This document shows, one piece after another, positions 1-8,325 of a stretch of 64,000 nucleotides of DNA. The position numbers and the translations under genes are program-made. Position 1 is the stretch's first letter; each line of letters opens with the position of its first letter. This DNA is from Pandoraea faecigallinarum (GTDB taxonomy: Bacteria > Pseudomonadota > Gammaproteobacteria > Burkholderiales > Burkholderiaceae). The notes under the pieces were generated by a model. The model saw nothing but the letters and a program-made list of their open reading frames with translations. It did not search any database and was not told the origin of the DNA. The stretch lies in NCBI RefSeq assembly GCF_001029105.3, contig NZ_CP011807.3, positions 992,001 through 1,056,000 on the forward strand, given 5' to 3'.

Positions 1-76
1 GTTCAGCCGTCGTTTGACAGCCCCGGGTCTCGCGCAGGATGTCGATGATTTGTTCATCCGTGTAGCGCTTTTTCAT
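1..76 (-). CDS. IS3-type transposase OrfA, N-terminal fragment at window edge
   Basis: Reading leftwards from the ATG at 74-76, the minus strand encodes a start like MKKRYTDEQIIDILRE, the typical beginning of an IS3-family OrfA helix-turn-helix protein. Only about 25 codons lie in the window, so whether the element is complete cannot be seen. After ILRE the sequence departs from the usual AEAG pattern of this family, which may mean decay. Confidence 0.6.
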   Translation of the reverse strand, partial: MKKRYTDEQIIDILRETRGCQTTAE

Positions 77-167
77 ATCGTGTTCCTCGCGGATTTTTGG
101 TCACGAGACTTTGACCTGCGAACAGAATCGAGATTTCCTCGTCCGGTTCCGGGTGCATCTCAAATCC

Positions 168-195
168 AAAAAAAAGCCCGCATATCCATGCGGGC
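168..195 (-). terminator. Hairpin followed by a T run on the minus strand
   Basis: An 8-bp perfect stem, GCCCGCAT pairing with ATGCGGGC, spans 176-195 with a 4-base loop. Eight A on the plus strand (168-175) give a U tract for minus-strand transcripts. No intact minus-strand gene ends next to it, so it may be left over from a lost gene. Confidence 0.55.
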
Positions 196-390
196 CCTAA
201 AAACGCTTCGTCGTTGAGAGCGTTTCATGATCAATCTCTGCATTATTTCATTATCGTACTAGCTCGTCCAATCCCTGCTTTCGCGGTTCCGTGGTTTATG
301 TGGAGGTCATTCGAGCGTGCGTTCATGACCGAGCAGCTTTCGACGACGCTTCAGACCATCGGCCACATTTCCGGTTGATTCCAAAAATAT

Positions 391-404
391 CGCGAAATTT
401 CGCG
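391..404. promoter_or_regulatory. Perfect 14-bp palindrome upstream of the HTH gene
   Basis: CGCGAAATTTCGCG is a perfect inverted repeat ending 53 bases before the TTG start of the DNA-binding protein at 458. A dimeric repressor site for autoregulation is plausible by position. The remaining bases between 196 and 457 hold no recognised gene. Confidence 0.4.
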
Positions 405-457
405 TTCAATTTTAGGCATATCGTGGTCGGGCAGCTAAGTCTCAGGAGAAATCTGAA

Positions 458-1012
458 TTGCGTAAACGTGTTTGGACTGAAGCCCGCCTTGCGACGCTCA
501 AGGAGCGTTGGGAAGCCGGAATGTCTGCAACCGACCTCGCCAAACTCTATCCGGAGCACACATGGCGTGCGTTGGAGACGCAGGCGATGAAAGCTGGGGC
601 CATACGCCCCAAACGAACGTCCTTACTTCGGAACCAGATGTTGCGCCACCTCGGGAGCGTCGAGGGCGCGACCATTGTCGAGATCGCCACAAGCGTTGCA
701 GCCTCGACGGACCGGGTCCGTTCGATCATGGCCTCACTGCACCGCGACGAGACCGTGCATATCGCCGGGTATCACCGCGCGGCAGCAATTTATTGTCTCG
801 GGCGCGGGGAAGATATTTCCCGCAAGGCGTGGTCCCAAAAAAACAAAAAGAACGGACTGAGTTCGGTTAAGCGTTCCGAATCGCATATCCGTCGCGTAGT
901 GCATACGGACGGCTTAGTGAAGGTGCTTACGATCGAGCCGAATGGAGACGCCGACAGACCGTCGCGCGACCCTCTGATTTCTGCCTTGTTTGGCAAGCAA
1001 GTTCCGCGCTGA
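458..1012 (+). CDS. Putative DNA-binding protein with two helix-turn-helix-like segments
   Basis: This 184-residue basic protein starts with TTG at 458, chosen because AGGAG lies at 444-448 with nine bases of spacing. The first 45 residues (VWTEARLATLKERW then MSATDLAKLYP) resemble a short Myb/GcrA-like or homeodomain-like helix-turn-helix. Residues 55-115 (LLRNQMLRHLGS, ATIVEIATSVAASTDRVRSIMASL) resemble a winged helix that ends in a YxxGxGE-like strand. The tail is basic and low in complexity. No named family is recognised. A perfect palindrome sits just upstream. The function is probably regulatory, but this is inference from the fold-like pattern. Confidence 0.6.
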   Translation: MRKRVWTEARLATLKERWEAGMSATDLAKLYPEHTWRALETQAMKAGAIRPKRTSLLRNQMLRHLGSVEGATIVEIATSVAASTDRVRSIMASLHRDETVHIAGYHRAAAIYCLGRGEDISRKAWSQKNKKNGLSSVKRSESHIRRVVHTDGLVKVLTIEPNGDADRPSRDPLISALFGKQVPR

Positions 1013-1016
1013 TTTT

Positions 1017-1032
1017 TTGGGGGTTCGCCCAT
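1017..1032. promoter_or_regulatory. Copy 1 of the shared 16-bp near-palindrome
   Basis: TTGGGGGTTCGCCCAT matches the right half and much of the left half of ATGGGCGCTCGCCCAT found at 5042. It lies 57 bases before the first possible start of the hydrolase gene at 1089. It is the most degenerate of four copies; the others are at 4826, 5042 and 20721. Confidence 0.4.
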
Positions 1033-1088
1033 TTTTAGGCGGGTTTCCATGTAGGAAACTGGATTGAATATGGTTTGGGCGCCCTCCT

Positions 1089-1928
1089 ATGTGCGGGCGG
1101 CCGATGCAGTCTCAATTCGTTTCTCATGGATCTGAAATGTCAATGCCCGGTGTACTCATGATTCACGGTCTAGGAGGTACGATTTCCGATTTCGGTCCGC
1201 TTCGCTCGTGCCTGGAAGCGGAGGGGTTTTGCGTGGAGACGGTGACTCTCCCAGGCCATGGAGGAAGTCCGGAAGATCTTCTGGGGATAAGCGTCGCGGA
1301 CTGGACGGATGCCGTGCGTCTTTCGTACCTGGCGATGAAGCAGCGGCACGACGTAGTTCATATCGTCGGCATGTGTATGGGCGCACTCCTCGCCGTCGAA
1401 GTGGTAAAAAGCGAAGGCCACCTATCCGGCGGCCTTGTTATGCTGGCTCCGCCGATGTTCGTCGACGGTTGGTCCTTGCCCTGGTACAAGGTGGTGAGGC
1501 ATCTTGCCTATCTCATACCCTCGCTAGCCCGTCGCATCAAGGTTCGCGAGTCCGCGCCGTACGGAGTCAAGAACGAGAAAATTCGATCGATCGTGCGTGC
1601 GAGACTTAAGCGAGGAGATGCCTTTCACTATAGCTGGATTCCGCTCAAGAGCTTGCGGGAGTTCGACTCACTCCGCGTAAGAGCGCGCAGAAATCTGCAC
1701 CAAGTGCGATGTAGCACGCTAGTTGTCCATGCGCGTTACGATGAACTGACGAGTCCCCGCTCCGCGGCGCTGCTTATGCGCAAGATCGGCCGGGGGCAGC
1801 AAGCATGCGACGTTCGTGTTGTACAGCTGGAAAACAGCTATCACATGATCTGCGTCGATAACGACCGGGATCACGTTGTCAACAGCGTCATCGAGTTCCT
1901 TTCGTCAATGTCGTCGGCCAGCAGTTGA
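1089..1928 (+). CDS. Alpha/beta-hydrolase (carboxylesterase/thioesterase-like) with Cys nucleophile
   Basis: This is a single-domain alpha/beta-hydrolase of about 280 residues. The oxyanion-hole motif HGLGGT follows the first strand (VLMIHGLGGT). The nucleophile elbow reads GMCMG, so Cys stands where most members have Ser. The acid is probably the Asp in ARYDELTSP and the base the His in NSYHMICVD near the C-terminus. It resembles carboxylesterase Est30 and monoacylglycerol-lipase-like proteins; Cys nucleophiles are known in dienelactone hydrolases. The start is uncertain: 1089, 1104 and 1137 are all in frame and none has a strong ribosome-binding site. Its 3' end overlaps the convergent acvB-like gene by 24 bases. 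The substrate is unknown; neighbouring lipid genes suggest an ester or lipid. Confidence 0.75.
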   Translation: MCGRPMQSQFVSHGSEMSMPGVLMIHGLGGTISDFGPLRSCLEAEGFCVETVTLPGHGGSPEDLLGISVADWTDAVRLSYLAMKQRHDVVHIVGMCMGALLAVEVVKSEGHLSGGLVMLAPPMFVDGWSLPWYKVVRHLAYLIPSLARRIKVRESAPYGVKNEKIRSIVRARLKRGDAFHYSWIPLKSLREFDSLRVRARRNLHQVRCSTLVVHARYDELTSPRSAALLMRKIGRGQQACDVRVVQLENSYHMICVDNDRDHVVNSVIEFLSSMSSASS

Positions 1929-3167
1929 GCGGCGATGAAACGACAGGATCTTTTGCTCGATCGCCCGATAGTTCCCGTCGAAGTGATGACCACCATCGGT
2001 CCTTACCACTTCTGCGAGCGTGTCGAGCAAAGATGGACACAGGGATTGTGATTCTTCCGCCCCATAGAAGCACTGAACGTTCTTGGTAGGCAACGTCGCT
2101 ATTTGTTCACGGACATTTTTTGCGAGCGCTTCCTGATGCAATCCGAGCCAGCCGGAGACTCGAATCTGAAAGTCGGCCGAAGGCTCCGGTGCCAGGAGAA
2201 CGAGTTGATCTACTTTAGCCTTCAGGCGATCCGGGAGGCGATTGTATGCGAATGGAAGCACATTCGCCCCGAACGAATAACCGATCAATGTTATTTTCGG
2301 CGTGTGCCACATGTTCGCGTAGTGATCCAGCACTTGTTTGAGCGCCCCCGCAGTCTGGTCGGGAGTCTTCTCAGTCCAGAAATACCGAAGGCTATCCCAA
2401 CCGACCACTGAAACGCCATCGCTTCTCAGGTGCTCGGAGATTTCTTTGTCGAGATCGCGCCATCCGCCATCGCCGGACATGACGACCGCGAGCCTACCCG
2501 ATGCCCCTGACGCCGGTAGCTCGATGAGCGGCAGTGTCGAGAAATTAGGCTGCGTAGCCTCATCAGCTCGCTCTGACGCGCGGCGGCGGATGGTGTCAAC
2601 GAACGCGCGGGTGTCGTCTGGTGGTAACCGGTCCACGAATTCCCGCCGTTCGAGGTTGACACCCGGGGCGGGGGCGTCGCATAGCGCAATAGGCAGTTGC
2701 GGCTCTGAACCTGTCGACGACACGACGGCGCCCTTGACCGTGTTCGCTGCAGCCTGATCGCGAATCACCTGAGCGATGCGTCCGCCGATGCCGAAGCCCG
2801 CGACGACGGGTGTGTGATAGATCGGTGTTGATAGGTCTCTTTGAAGTTGTTGGCTGACGAACTCGGCATCTCCGGGAAGATACTGGCAGTCGGCTTTTTC
2901 CTTGGACAAGTTTGCGAGATAGCGACGGCTATCGATGCCAACCGTCAGGATTCCGCGATCCGCCAGTTCCCTCGCGATGGCCCGATCTCGCTCGGTCCAA
3001 CCTTCGGCCGATGAAAACAGCAGAGTGACTCCTGCAACGGGGCCATCGACCGACGCGATACGCAGTTTTCCAAATCGCCCTCCGTCGATCTTGCTGGCTG
3101 CGGGCATGAGGGACAGGCCGACGGCCAGCAGGCCGGCAGCGACGGGAAACCAGTATCTGAACTTCAT
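1905..3167 (-). CDS. acvB: AcvB/VirJ-family periplasmic protein (likely aminoacyl-phospholipid hydrolase)
   Basis: The protein has 420 residues and an N-terminal signal segment (KFRYWFPVAAGLLAVGLSLMPAA). The C-terminal half is the VirJ domain, an alpha/beta-hydrolase fold with VVMSGDGGWRDLDKEI, the nucleophile elbow GYSFGAN and LLAPEPSADF. The N-terminal half is a degenerate copy of the same fold, as in full-length AcvB of Agrobacterium; VirJ itself is the short form. Agrobacterium AcvB is known to hydrolyse lysyl-phosphatidylglycerol. The start ATG overlaps the stop of the upstream synthase gene by four bases (3164-3167), so the two are translationally coupled. This matches the lpiA-acvB operon of Rhizobiales. 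Tuning of lysyl-PG level at the membrane is the likely role. Confidence 0.85.
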   Translation of the reverse strand: MKFRYWFPVAAGLLAVGLSLMPAASKIDGGRFGKLRIASVDGPVAGVTLLFSSAEGWTERDRAIARELADRGILTVGIDSRRYLANLSKEKADCQYLPGDAEFVSQQLQRDLSTPIYHTPVVAGFGIGGRIAQVIRDQAAANTVKGAVVSSTGSEPQLPIALCDAPAPGVNLERREFVDRLPPDDTRAFVDTIRRRASERADEATQPNFSTLPLIELPASGASGRLAVVMSGDGGWRDLDKEISEHLRSDGVSVVGWDSLRYFWTEKTPDQTAGALKQVLDHYANMWHTPKITLIGYSFGANVLPFAYNRLPDRLKAKVDQLVLLAPEPSADFQIRVSGWLGLHQEALAKNVREQIATLPTKNVQCFYGAEESQSLCPSLLDTLAEVVRTDGGHHFDGNYRAIEQKILSFHRRSTAGRRH

Positions 3168-4753
3168 GATCGTTTACCTGCGGTGAGGCCTGGAAGTGCA
3201 GCAAGTGCCTTGTATAGCCCGAGACGCCCGCTTGCCGCGAGATAGCGAGGCGTCCAGCGCGGCGAGAACTTTTCTTTAAACGAACGCAAGCCACGGAAGT
3301 TGTACGCACTGCCGCCATGGCGTGAAATGACGTATCCAATGCGGTTGCATGACGTCGATATCGACGATCGTTTGATCCCTGAGAACGGGGCGACGCCGAG
3401 GCTGAAGCGAGAGAATCCCGCAGCTTTCAGTTCGAGTGACAGATGAGTAAAGAGGTATTCCATCGTGCAGGCCGGCGCACTCGGGATGACACGCATGACC
3501 CCGGTCGTTGCCTCGCTGCCGTCGCTCGATGTCATGTATGTTGCGAAAGCCAGGGTGTCGCTCCCTCTACTTACGACAATCGCCGAGTGCCTTTTCACGA
3601 AGCTCTCGTCAAACGCCGCTATAGAAAAGCACCTCTCGGACGCCTTTCTGTGGTGCAGCCAGGCATTTGACGCTGCCCGCAATGACGGTAGAGCGCTCGA
3701 TATCTCGCCGGGCGACACCAACCGATAGGTCAACCCTTCTCGTTCCCCTCTCTTCAATGCATATCTGAGATGGGCTCTGCGGGCACCGCTGACAGAGAAC
3801 GTGTCCAGATCGAGCCACGCTTCCTCTCCGACTTTCATGAGTGCCAAACCCGCGTCTACATACATCTGGATCGACTCGGGGCGTACCTGATAGAACGCAG
3901 CGGTACCTGAATGCTCTTTCGCCAGTTCGATAAAGGCGTCAAGCAACGCGGGCCATTCATTGCGCGGGCCGACAGGGTCGTAAAGTGCCACCCAGGTCCT
4001 TCCGTACTTGGCATACGCGAGAAACGACGATCTCGACGCGGAGAATAGGAGACTCTTGTCGCCCATGAGCATGAGCCCGGCGTCGCTACGCGGAAATCGA
4101 TGGGCGATCAGCTGCGCGTCACGAATATCGTCCGCGCTTGGCGTGAGACCTCTGCCCGATGCTGGTCGAAGAAGACGCCACGCAGAGAATGTGAGGAGCA
4201 GCAATATGCTCGCCGACCGGGTGTCGGGTGCTTGTAAGCTCACCTGTGCCCGGGATACGTGCGTCAGAAGAAGCAGCCCGAACGGTGCAGATGTCGCAAG
4301 CGTGGCGAACGAGCGAAAAGCGAATCGCCTTGTGAGCGATCGGTGCGAGCGACGGAGCACAATCGTCAGGACAACCACTGCCGACGTCGATAGGCCTGGC
4401 GCGAGTAGGAGTGCCCACAGCGGAGCTCCGGCTTGGATAGCGGAGAACGAGGCGCATCCCGCGAGCGTCGCGCCCCAGTGGGACAGATCTCTTGCGCCGA
4501 GGGTAAGCAAGAAGACGAACGTGGTAAGAGGTGCAACCGCTAGCCACACCAAATCGCCATTAATCAGAATGTCCATCAGACCTTCGACGGCGGGCGACGA
4601 TGCTAGCGCATCGGAGATGACGGCAATTGCGGCGATCGCGCCGCACACAGGAGTCCCAATACGCGCGAGGACGTACCCGCTTGGTAGAGACAACCGCGAA
4701 AAAGAATATGACTTCGACTGCGATCTCAGTAGGTATTGAATAAACCAAGGCAT
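3164..4753 (-). CDS. lpiA: LpiA/MprF-type phosphatidylglycerol lysyltransferase, short form
   Basis: The C-terminal 330 residues are a DUF2156 (GNAT-like) aminoacyltransferase domain, with GDKSLLFSASRSSFLAYAKYG, the WVALYDPVGP motif, YALKRGEREG and FRGLRSFKEKFSPRW. Such enzymes move lysine from Lys-tRNA to phosphatidylglycerol and lower the net negative surface charge. The N-terminal part has only about four to five membrane segments, so the protein (529 residues from this start) is much shorter than the usual 840-870 and seems to lack most of the flippase domain. I chose ATG 4753 (MPWFIQYLL); the open frame extends to 5008 but that part looks non-coding and contains a candidate operator. No clear ribosome-binding site is seen. 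It is coupled to acvB downstream. Confidence 0.8.
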   Translation of the reverse strand: MPWFIQYLLRSQSKSYSFSRLSLPSGYVLARIGTPVCGAIAAIAVISDALASSPAVEGLMDILINGDLVWLAVAPLTTFVFLLTLGARDLSHWGATLAGCASFSAIQAGAPLWALLLAPGLSTSAVVVLTIVLRRSHRSLTRRFAFRSFATLATSAPFGLLLLTHVSRAQVSLQAPDTRSASILLLLTFSAWRLLRPASGRGLTPSADDIRDAQLIAHRFPRSDAGLMLMGDKSLLFSASRSSFLAYAKYGRTWVALYDPVGPRNEWPALLDAFIELAKEHSGTAAFYQVRPESIQMYVDAGLALMKVGEEAWLDLDTFSVSGARRAHLRYALKRGEREGLTYRLVSPGEISSALPSLRAASNAWLHHRKASERCFSIAAFDESFVKRHSAIVVSRGSDTLAFATYMTSSDGSEATTGVMRVIPSAPACTMEYLFTHLSLELKAAGFSRFSLGVAPFSGIKRSSISTSCNRIGYVISRHGGSAYNFRGLRSFKEKFSPRWTPRYLAASGRLGLYKALAALPGLTAGKRS

Positions 4754-4825
4754 GTTTCGTTTTCGGCTTGTCGCCGTTTTTGAAAACCTGATTCGCAGTT
4801 TGTTGCCGGAGGCGTGCCCTTGGGT

Positions 4826-4841
4826 ATGGGGGCTCGCCCAT
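4826..4841. promoter_or_regulatory. Copy 2 of the shared 16-bp near-palindrome (upstream of lpiA)
   Basis: ATGGGGGCTCGCCCAT differs from the 5042 copy by one base. Its near edge is 73 bases upstream of the chosen lpiA start, the distance expected of an operator or activator site. Confidence 0.5.
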
Positions 4842-5041
4842 ATTGCCGCCGGGGTCCATGCGTTCGGGGTCCAGCCTTTCCGGGGCCAGTCTGATAAGCG
4901 AGGTAGGTTTTTTAAAATTTTTTGAAAATTTTGCGGAATATTTTTCTGGGGTTGCCACTTATTGTTGTAGTGCGTAGCCACGTATTTCATAGTCTCTGAA
5001 GGGGGCATGTGATTCTGGTGGTGAGCTAACGAGGTGTTTTT

Positions 5042-5057
5042 ATGGGCGCTCGCCCAT
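5042..5057. promoter_or_regulatory. Copy 3 of the shared 16-bp near-palindrome (upstream of araC)
   Basis: ATGGGCGCTCGCCCAT is palindromic except for its two central positions. It lies in the lpiA/araC intergenic region, 229 bases before the AraC start, and could serve either promoter. Confidence 0.5.
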
Positions 5058-5285
5058 TCTTGATCGTGTTGGCCTGGGGCATCATCCGCCTCGCTGGTTC
5101 GCGAGTGGTGGCTGGCGGAATGGGCGAGGCAAAGGGAAGTGGATGGCGCTCGATGTCGATTCCGGTCACATGCAAATAGGCGAGAAAGCTAGAGCAAGCT
5201 TGGCCGCGAAAGCGCAGCGATTCTCAGGGCTGCCAATAGAACAAGAGGCGCGGTCTTATCAAAAAAATCGGGGTAAGGGGTTTAT

Positions 5286-6641
5286 GTGCAAGTGCAGACG
5301 AGAAATCAAAGAGTTCAGGCACATCGATTTCGCAGTGGTGATCCTTCTGTGGTTTCGGCGCACATCGAAAAGATGTATGCGCGTAATCAGTTCGTTGTGC
5401 ATGATGTCGAAAGTCGCAGTCCGACCAGTGTTGTCGGGTTTGATCTGGGCGGTGTTGGAGTCCATCTGTTCGATTGTCGCGTGCCATTCACGTTTTGCGC
5501 GTCAGGTGCAAGGACGAGGCATCTCCTGGTGTCAGGGGAAAGCGGCGCGCTCGCATACTCGGCACGTCGCCGAGCGCGGATTTGCTCGGCCGGAGATGTC
5601 ATGTCGCTGCCGTTGTTCGGTGATTTTTCGTGTATAGGCGGCGGAGGAGCTTCCGGCGTTGCGGTAACGATCAGCGCCGAGCGTGTCGATAGCTTCGTTG
5701 CTCGCTGGATAGGCGGTCATCTCGTCGAGTCGGTCAGTTTCGCATTCGAGCCGCTAGCGCGGGACGTTGCCGTGCAATGGAATCTGGCAACCAACTGTTT
5801 GCTGAAGATGATGAGACTGAAGCAGTTGCCGGAGCTCGCGGTGAAGTCGTTGATCGAGCACATAATTCGACTGCTTGTCACCGGGCACAGAAACAACTAC
5901 ACGCACCTGCTCGATCGTCCTCAGCATATCGAGGCGCAGGCGCGCGCCGCAATCGCGCTAATCCAGTCAGATCCGTTGGGCTGGCGAACGCTCTCGGCCG
6001 TGGCGCTGAAGCTCGGTTGTGCGACTGCGGCACTTGACAAGGGGATTCGACGCCTGGCGGGAAAGGGCTTCTCCGAACTTCACTACGAGGCGCGCCTGGA
6101 TGGTGTTCATCAGGCGTTGGCCAACGGTGAGGGGAAGGGGTTTGTGGGGACGTTGCGAGCCTTTGGATTTTCCATCTCCGAGCGGTTTGTGCTCGCGTAT
6201 AGCCGCCGATTCGGAGAGCCGCCCAGTTCGACTTATCGAAATAACCCTAACGCAGAGGGCGTTGCGACGCTCGTTGAGCGGCGCGAAGGCGGATTCAGCG
6301 AAGAGGTAATCAACAGGTTCATCGACGAGTCGATCAAAAAACCGATTTCGCTTGCGGATCTGGCGCGACTTGTCGGTATGAGCGAGCACGCGACGATCGC
6401 TGCATTCAAGTCCCAGTTTTCGAGGACACCAATTCAATACGTCATAGAGCGAAAACTGGACCGCGCTGGCGATATGTTGAGACGCGGGTCTGAAAGCATT
6501 CTCGCGATTGCGTTGGAGTGTGGCTTTGGAACACAAAGCTACTTGACGTCGAAGATGAAGCGGCACTGGGGTGTTACGCCCGGTCAGGTTCGTGCGGCAT
6601 CGAGGCAAAGCGATAGGGGAGGGGCGGTCGCTCTTCGGTAA
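5286..6641 (+). CDS. AraC-family regulator with two AraC-type DNA-binding domains
   Basis: The protein has 451 residues and a GTG start at 5286, supported by AAGGGG five bases upstream. Residues 1-205 look like an AraC-type sensor (cupin-like strands such as RHLLVSGESGALAYSA, then a helical linker). Residues 212-317 form a first, diverged double helix-turn-helix (LSAVALKLGCATAALDKGIRRLAGKGFSELHYEARL, ending in RAFGFSISERFVLAYSRRFG with P). Residues 340-436 form a second, canonical one (SLADLARLVGMSEHATIAAFK, ALECGFGTQSYLTSKMKRHWGVTPGQVR). Most family members have one such module of about 100 residues. It sits between lpiA-acvB and the pilus operon, so it probably controls one or both. Ligand and sites are unknown. 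Confidence 0.8.
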   Translation: MQVQTRNQRVQAHRFRSGDPSVVSAHIEKMYARNQFVVHDVESRSPTSVVGFDLGGVGVHLFDCRVPFTFCASGARTRHLLVSGESGALAYSARRRARICSAGDVMSLPLFGDFSCIGGGGASGVAVTISAERVDSFVARWIGGHLVESVSFAFEPLARDVAVQWNLATNCLLKMMRLKQLPELAVKSLIEHIIRLLVTGHRNNYTHLLDRPQHIEAQARAAIALIQSDPLGWRTLSAVALKLGCATAALDKGIRRLAGKGFSELHYEARLDGVHQALANGEGKGFVGTLRAFGFSISERFVLAYSRRFGEPPSSTYRNNPNAEGVATLVERREGGFSEEVINRFIDESIKKPISLADLARLVGMSEHATIAAFKSQFSRTPIQYVIERKLDRAGDMLRRGSESILAIALECGFGTQSYLTSKMKRHWGVTPGQVRAASRQSDRGGAVALR

Positions 6642-6801
6642 TTGGGCTGAGTCGGTGTCGGTGGTTTGTCGATTTATTTGAAGAATTTGCCGACAGATGT
6701 TCTGCGCTCTTGTTGTTATATTTGTTGCGGTGGGAAGTCGATAGAAATTCTTTGGTGTCCGAAGAATATTTTCGTTATTTATATGCTCAGGGATGATGAA
6801 T

Positions 6802-7371
6802 ATGGTGAGTCAGACGAGTAGTGTCGAGAATTTTCCCGTGAAGATCGGCGGTGGGGTTTTGAAAGATCAATCCGGCTTTACGCTGATTGAGGCGCTGGTG
6901 GTCATGGTGGTCGGTGTGGCGGTCTTGGCCGGCGCCGCTGCGGGGATTGGTCGGCTATTTGCGGCAAGTAACGTCTCCACCGAGGCGCAAAATATTACGC
7001 TAATTGCCGCAAATATCCAAAGCATGAAAGACGGACCTCAGGGCTACAAGGCCCTTAGCATGGCGACAGCGAAGGCGTTCAATGTTATTCCCGGGAATAT
7101 GACGGTTTCTGGCGACGACAAGTCGCCGGTCGTCACAAATGTCTGGAATGGCACGGTCACGTTCGCGCCGGTCTCAGGTGACAAGTCTTTCGATATCACA
7201 TATGAGGGGGTCCCGGCTGAAGCGTGCAACCAACTTGCCTTGAAGCTTAAAGGCGGCGGCTGGGAAGCCATGCAGGCCGGAAGTGCTTCTATCAAGGCAG
7301 AATCGAGTTTAGCTGATATCGATAAGGCATGTAAGGCGGCGGGCGGCAAGATGGTCTTTCGGTCGCGCTAA
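6802..7371 (+). CDS. pilS: Type IVb major prepilin PilS
   Basis: A long 25-residue leader ends in QSG, followed by the class III signal FTLIEALVVMVVGVAVLAG with Phe at +1 and Glu at +5, the hallmark of a type IV prepilin. A leader of this length marks it as type IVb, like R64 PilS, TcpA and BfpA. The C-terminal region has two Cys (EACNQ and DKACKAAGG) placed to form the usual disulphide-bounded D-region. ATG codons occur at 6793, 6796 and 6802; AGGG at 6789-6792 favours 6802. The gene stands first in the pilus operon, directly before its own processing peptidase, as suits a highly expressed subunit. Confidence 0.88.
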   Translation: MVSQTSSVENFPVKIGGGVLKDQSGFTLIEALVVMVVGVAVLAGAAAGIGRLFAASNVSTEAQNITLIAANIQSMKDGPQGYKALSMATAKAFNVIPGNMTVSGDDKSPVVTNVWNGTVTFAPVSGDKSFDITYEGVPAEACNQLALKLKGGGWEAMQAGSASIKAESSLADIDKACKAAGGKMVFRSR

Positions 7372-7448
7372 GTGAGTCTTGGTTCGTAGCTCGATCTTTT
7401 GGCCGCGGAGATGAATGGCATGAATGTTATATAAACCAAACATTTCGA

Positions 7449-8258
7449 ATGACTAATGAATTGACTGCCGGGTTGATTGGGCTGGTTGTTGGGAGTTTCG
7501 TCAATGTGGTCGTTTTTCGCCTTCCCGATCTGTTGCGTGTCGAGGTTCAAAGTGTTTGGGCGGTGCTCAAGGGGCTTTCTTTTCCGGGGTCCTCGTGCCC
7601 GTGTTGTGCGAAGCGACTGGTGTGGTGGGAGAACGTGCCTGTAGTGAGTTACGTGATCCTCCACGGGAAGTGTAGGACCTGTGGGTATGCAATCCCGATC
7701 CGGTATGTCGGGATCGAGCTTCTGGTGTGCCTTGAGTACCTAGCGTTGGCGATTATTGGGCAGTGGAGCGTCTTTCCGATCTTTCTGATCACGACGCTCA
7801 CGATCCTGGCCTTCCTCGATCTCGAACATCGCCTGCTGCCGGATTTATTGACGCTTCCGTTGCTCGCTGTTGGGATTCTGGGGGCTGCGTTAAGTGAGAG
7901 CCGGTCGATAGCCGGTGCTTGCGCGGCCGCCGCACTGGCATTCGGGTATTTCTTTCTTGTTTGCTTTGCAAGCAAGCGGATTGCCGGCCGCGACGCGCTT
8001 GGCGGGGGTGACGCAAAGCTTGCCGCCGCGCTTGGCGCCTGGTTTGGAGTAGCTGGTGTCGGAATGATCGTGTTTCTGTCGGGAATCATATCGTTGGTCA
8101 TTGCGTTAGCGCGCAGAGCCGATGGCAAAGAAGGCGTCGGCGAGAAATTTCCGTTTGGGACGGCGCTTTGTGCTGTTGCTGTAGGCGAATTCTTCCTTTC
8201 TGCGTCGTTGCGTGATGTTGGATCGTTGTGGCCTGCGTTGACGGGAAGCGTGTTTTGA
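7449..8258 (+). CDS. pilU: Prepilin peptidase/N-methyltransferase (A24), PilU/PilD-like
   Basis: The protein is a 269-residue polytopic membrane enzyme. The N-terminal region carries the tetracysteine site of the methyltransferase-type cytoplasmic domain (CPCC at 50-53 and CRTC further on). The two catalytic aspartates are in FLDLEHRLLPD and in GGGDAKLAAALG, the peptidase motif. The GSFVNVVVFRLP motif follows the first membrane segment. It cleaves the PilS and PilV leaders at Gly-Phe and may methylate the new N-terminus. A dedicated peptidase inside the cluster is the R64/TCP pattern and makes the system independent of the core PilD. Confidence 0.88.
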   Translation: MTNELTAGLIGLVVGSFVNVVVFRLPDLLRVEVQSVWAVLKGLSFPGSSCPCCAKRLVWWENVPVVSYVILHGKCRTCGYAIPIRYVGIELLVCLEYLALAIIGQWSVFPIFLITTLTILAFLDLEHRLLPDLLTLPLLAVGILGAALSESRSIAGACAAAALAFGYFFLVCFASKRIAGRDALGGGDAKLAAALGAWFGVAGVGMIVFLSGIISLVIALARRADGKEGVGEKFPFGTALCAVAVGEFFLSASLRDVGSLWPALTGSVF

Positions 8259-8325
8259 TCCTCTGCGATGTTGTTCACACGCGCGCGGACGTTGGGGTTT
8301 CGCTGCAGCTTTAGAGGATGCCGGC

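Larger units (their letters stand above)
4754..5285. other. Divergent intergenic region between lpiA and araC
   Basis: These 530 bases separate the minus-strand lpiA-acvB pair from the plus-strand AraC gene. Open frames run through it, but none has a convincing start or composition. It contains two copies of the shared near-palindrome (4826-4841 and 5042-5057) and an AT-rich stretch near 4910-4945 that could hold the lpiA promoter. Confidence 0.5.

Noticed and set aside
6687..6722. Candidate pilS promoter TTGCCG/TATATT
   Set aside because: The spacer is about 23-24 bases, too long for a sigma-70 promoter; no better pair was convincing.
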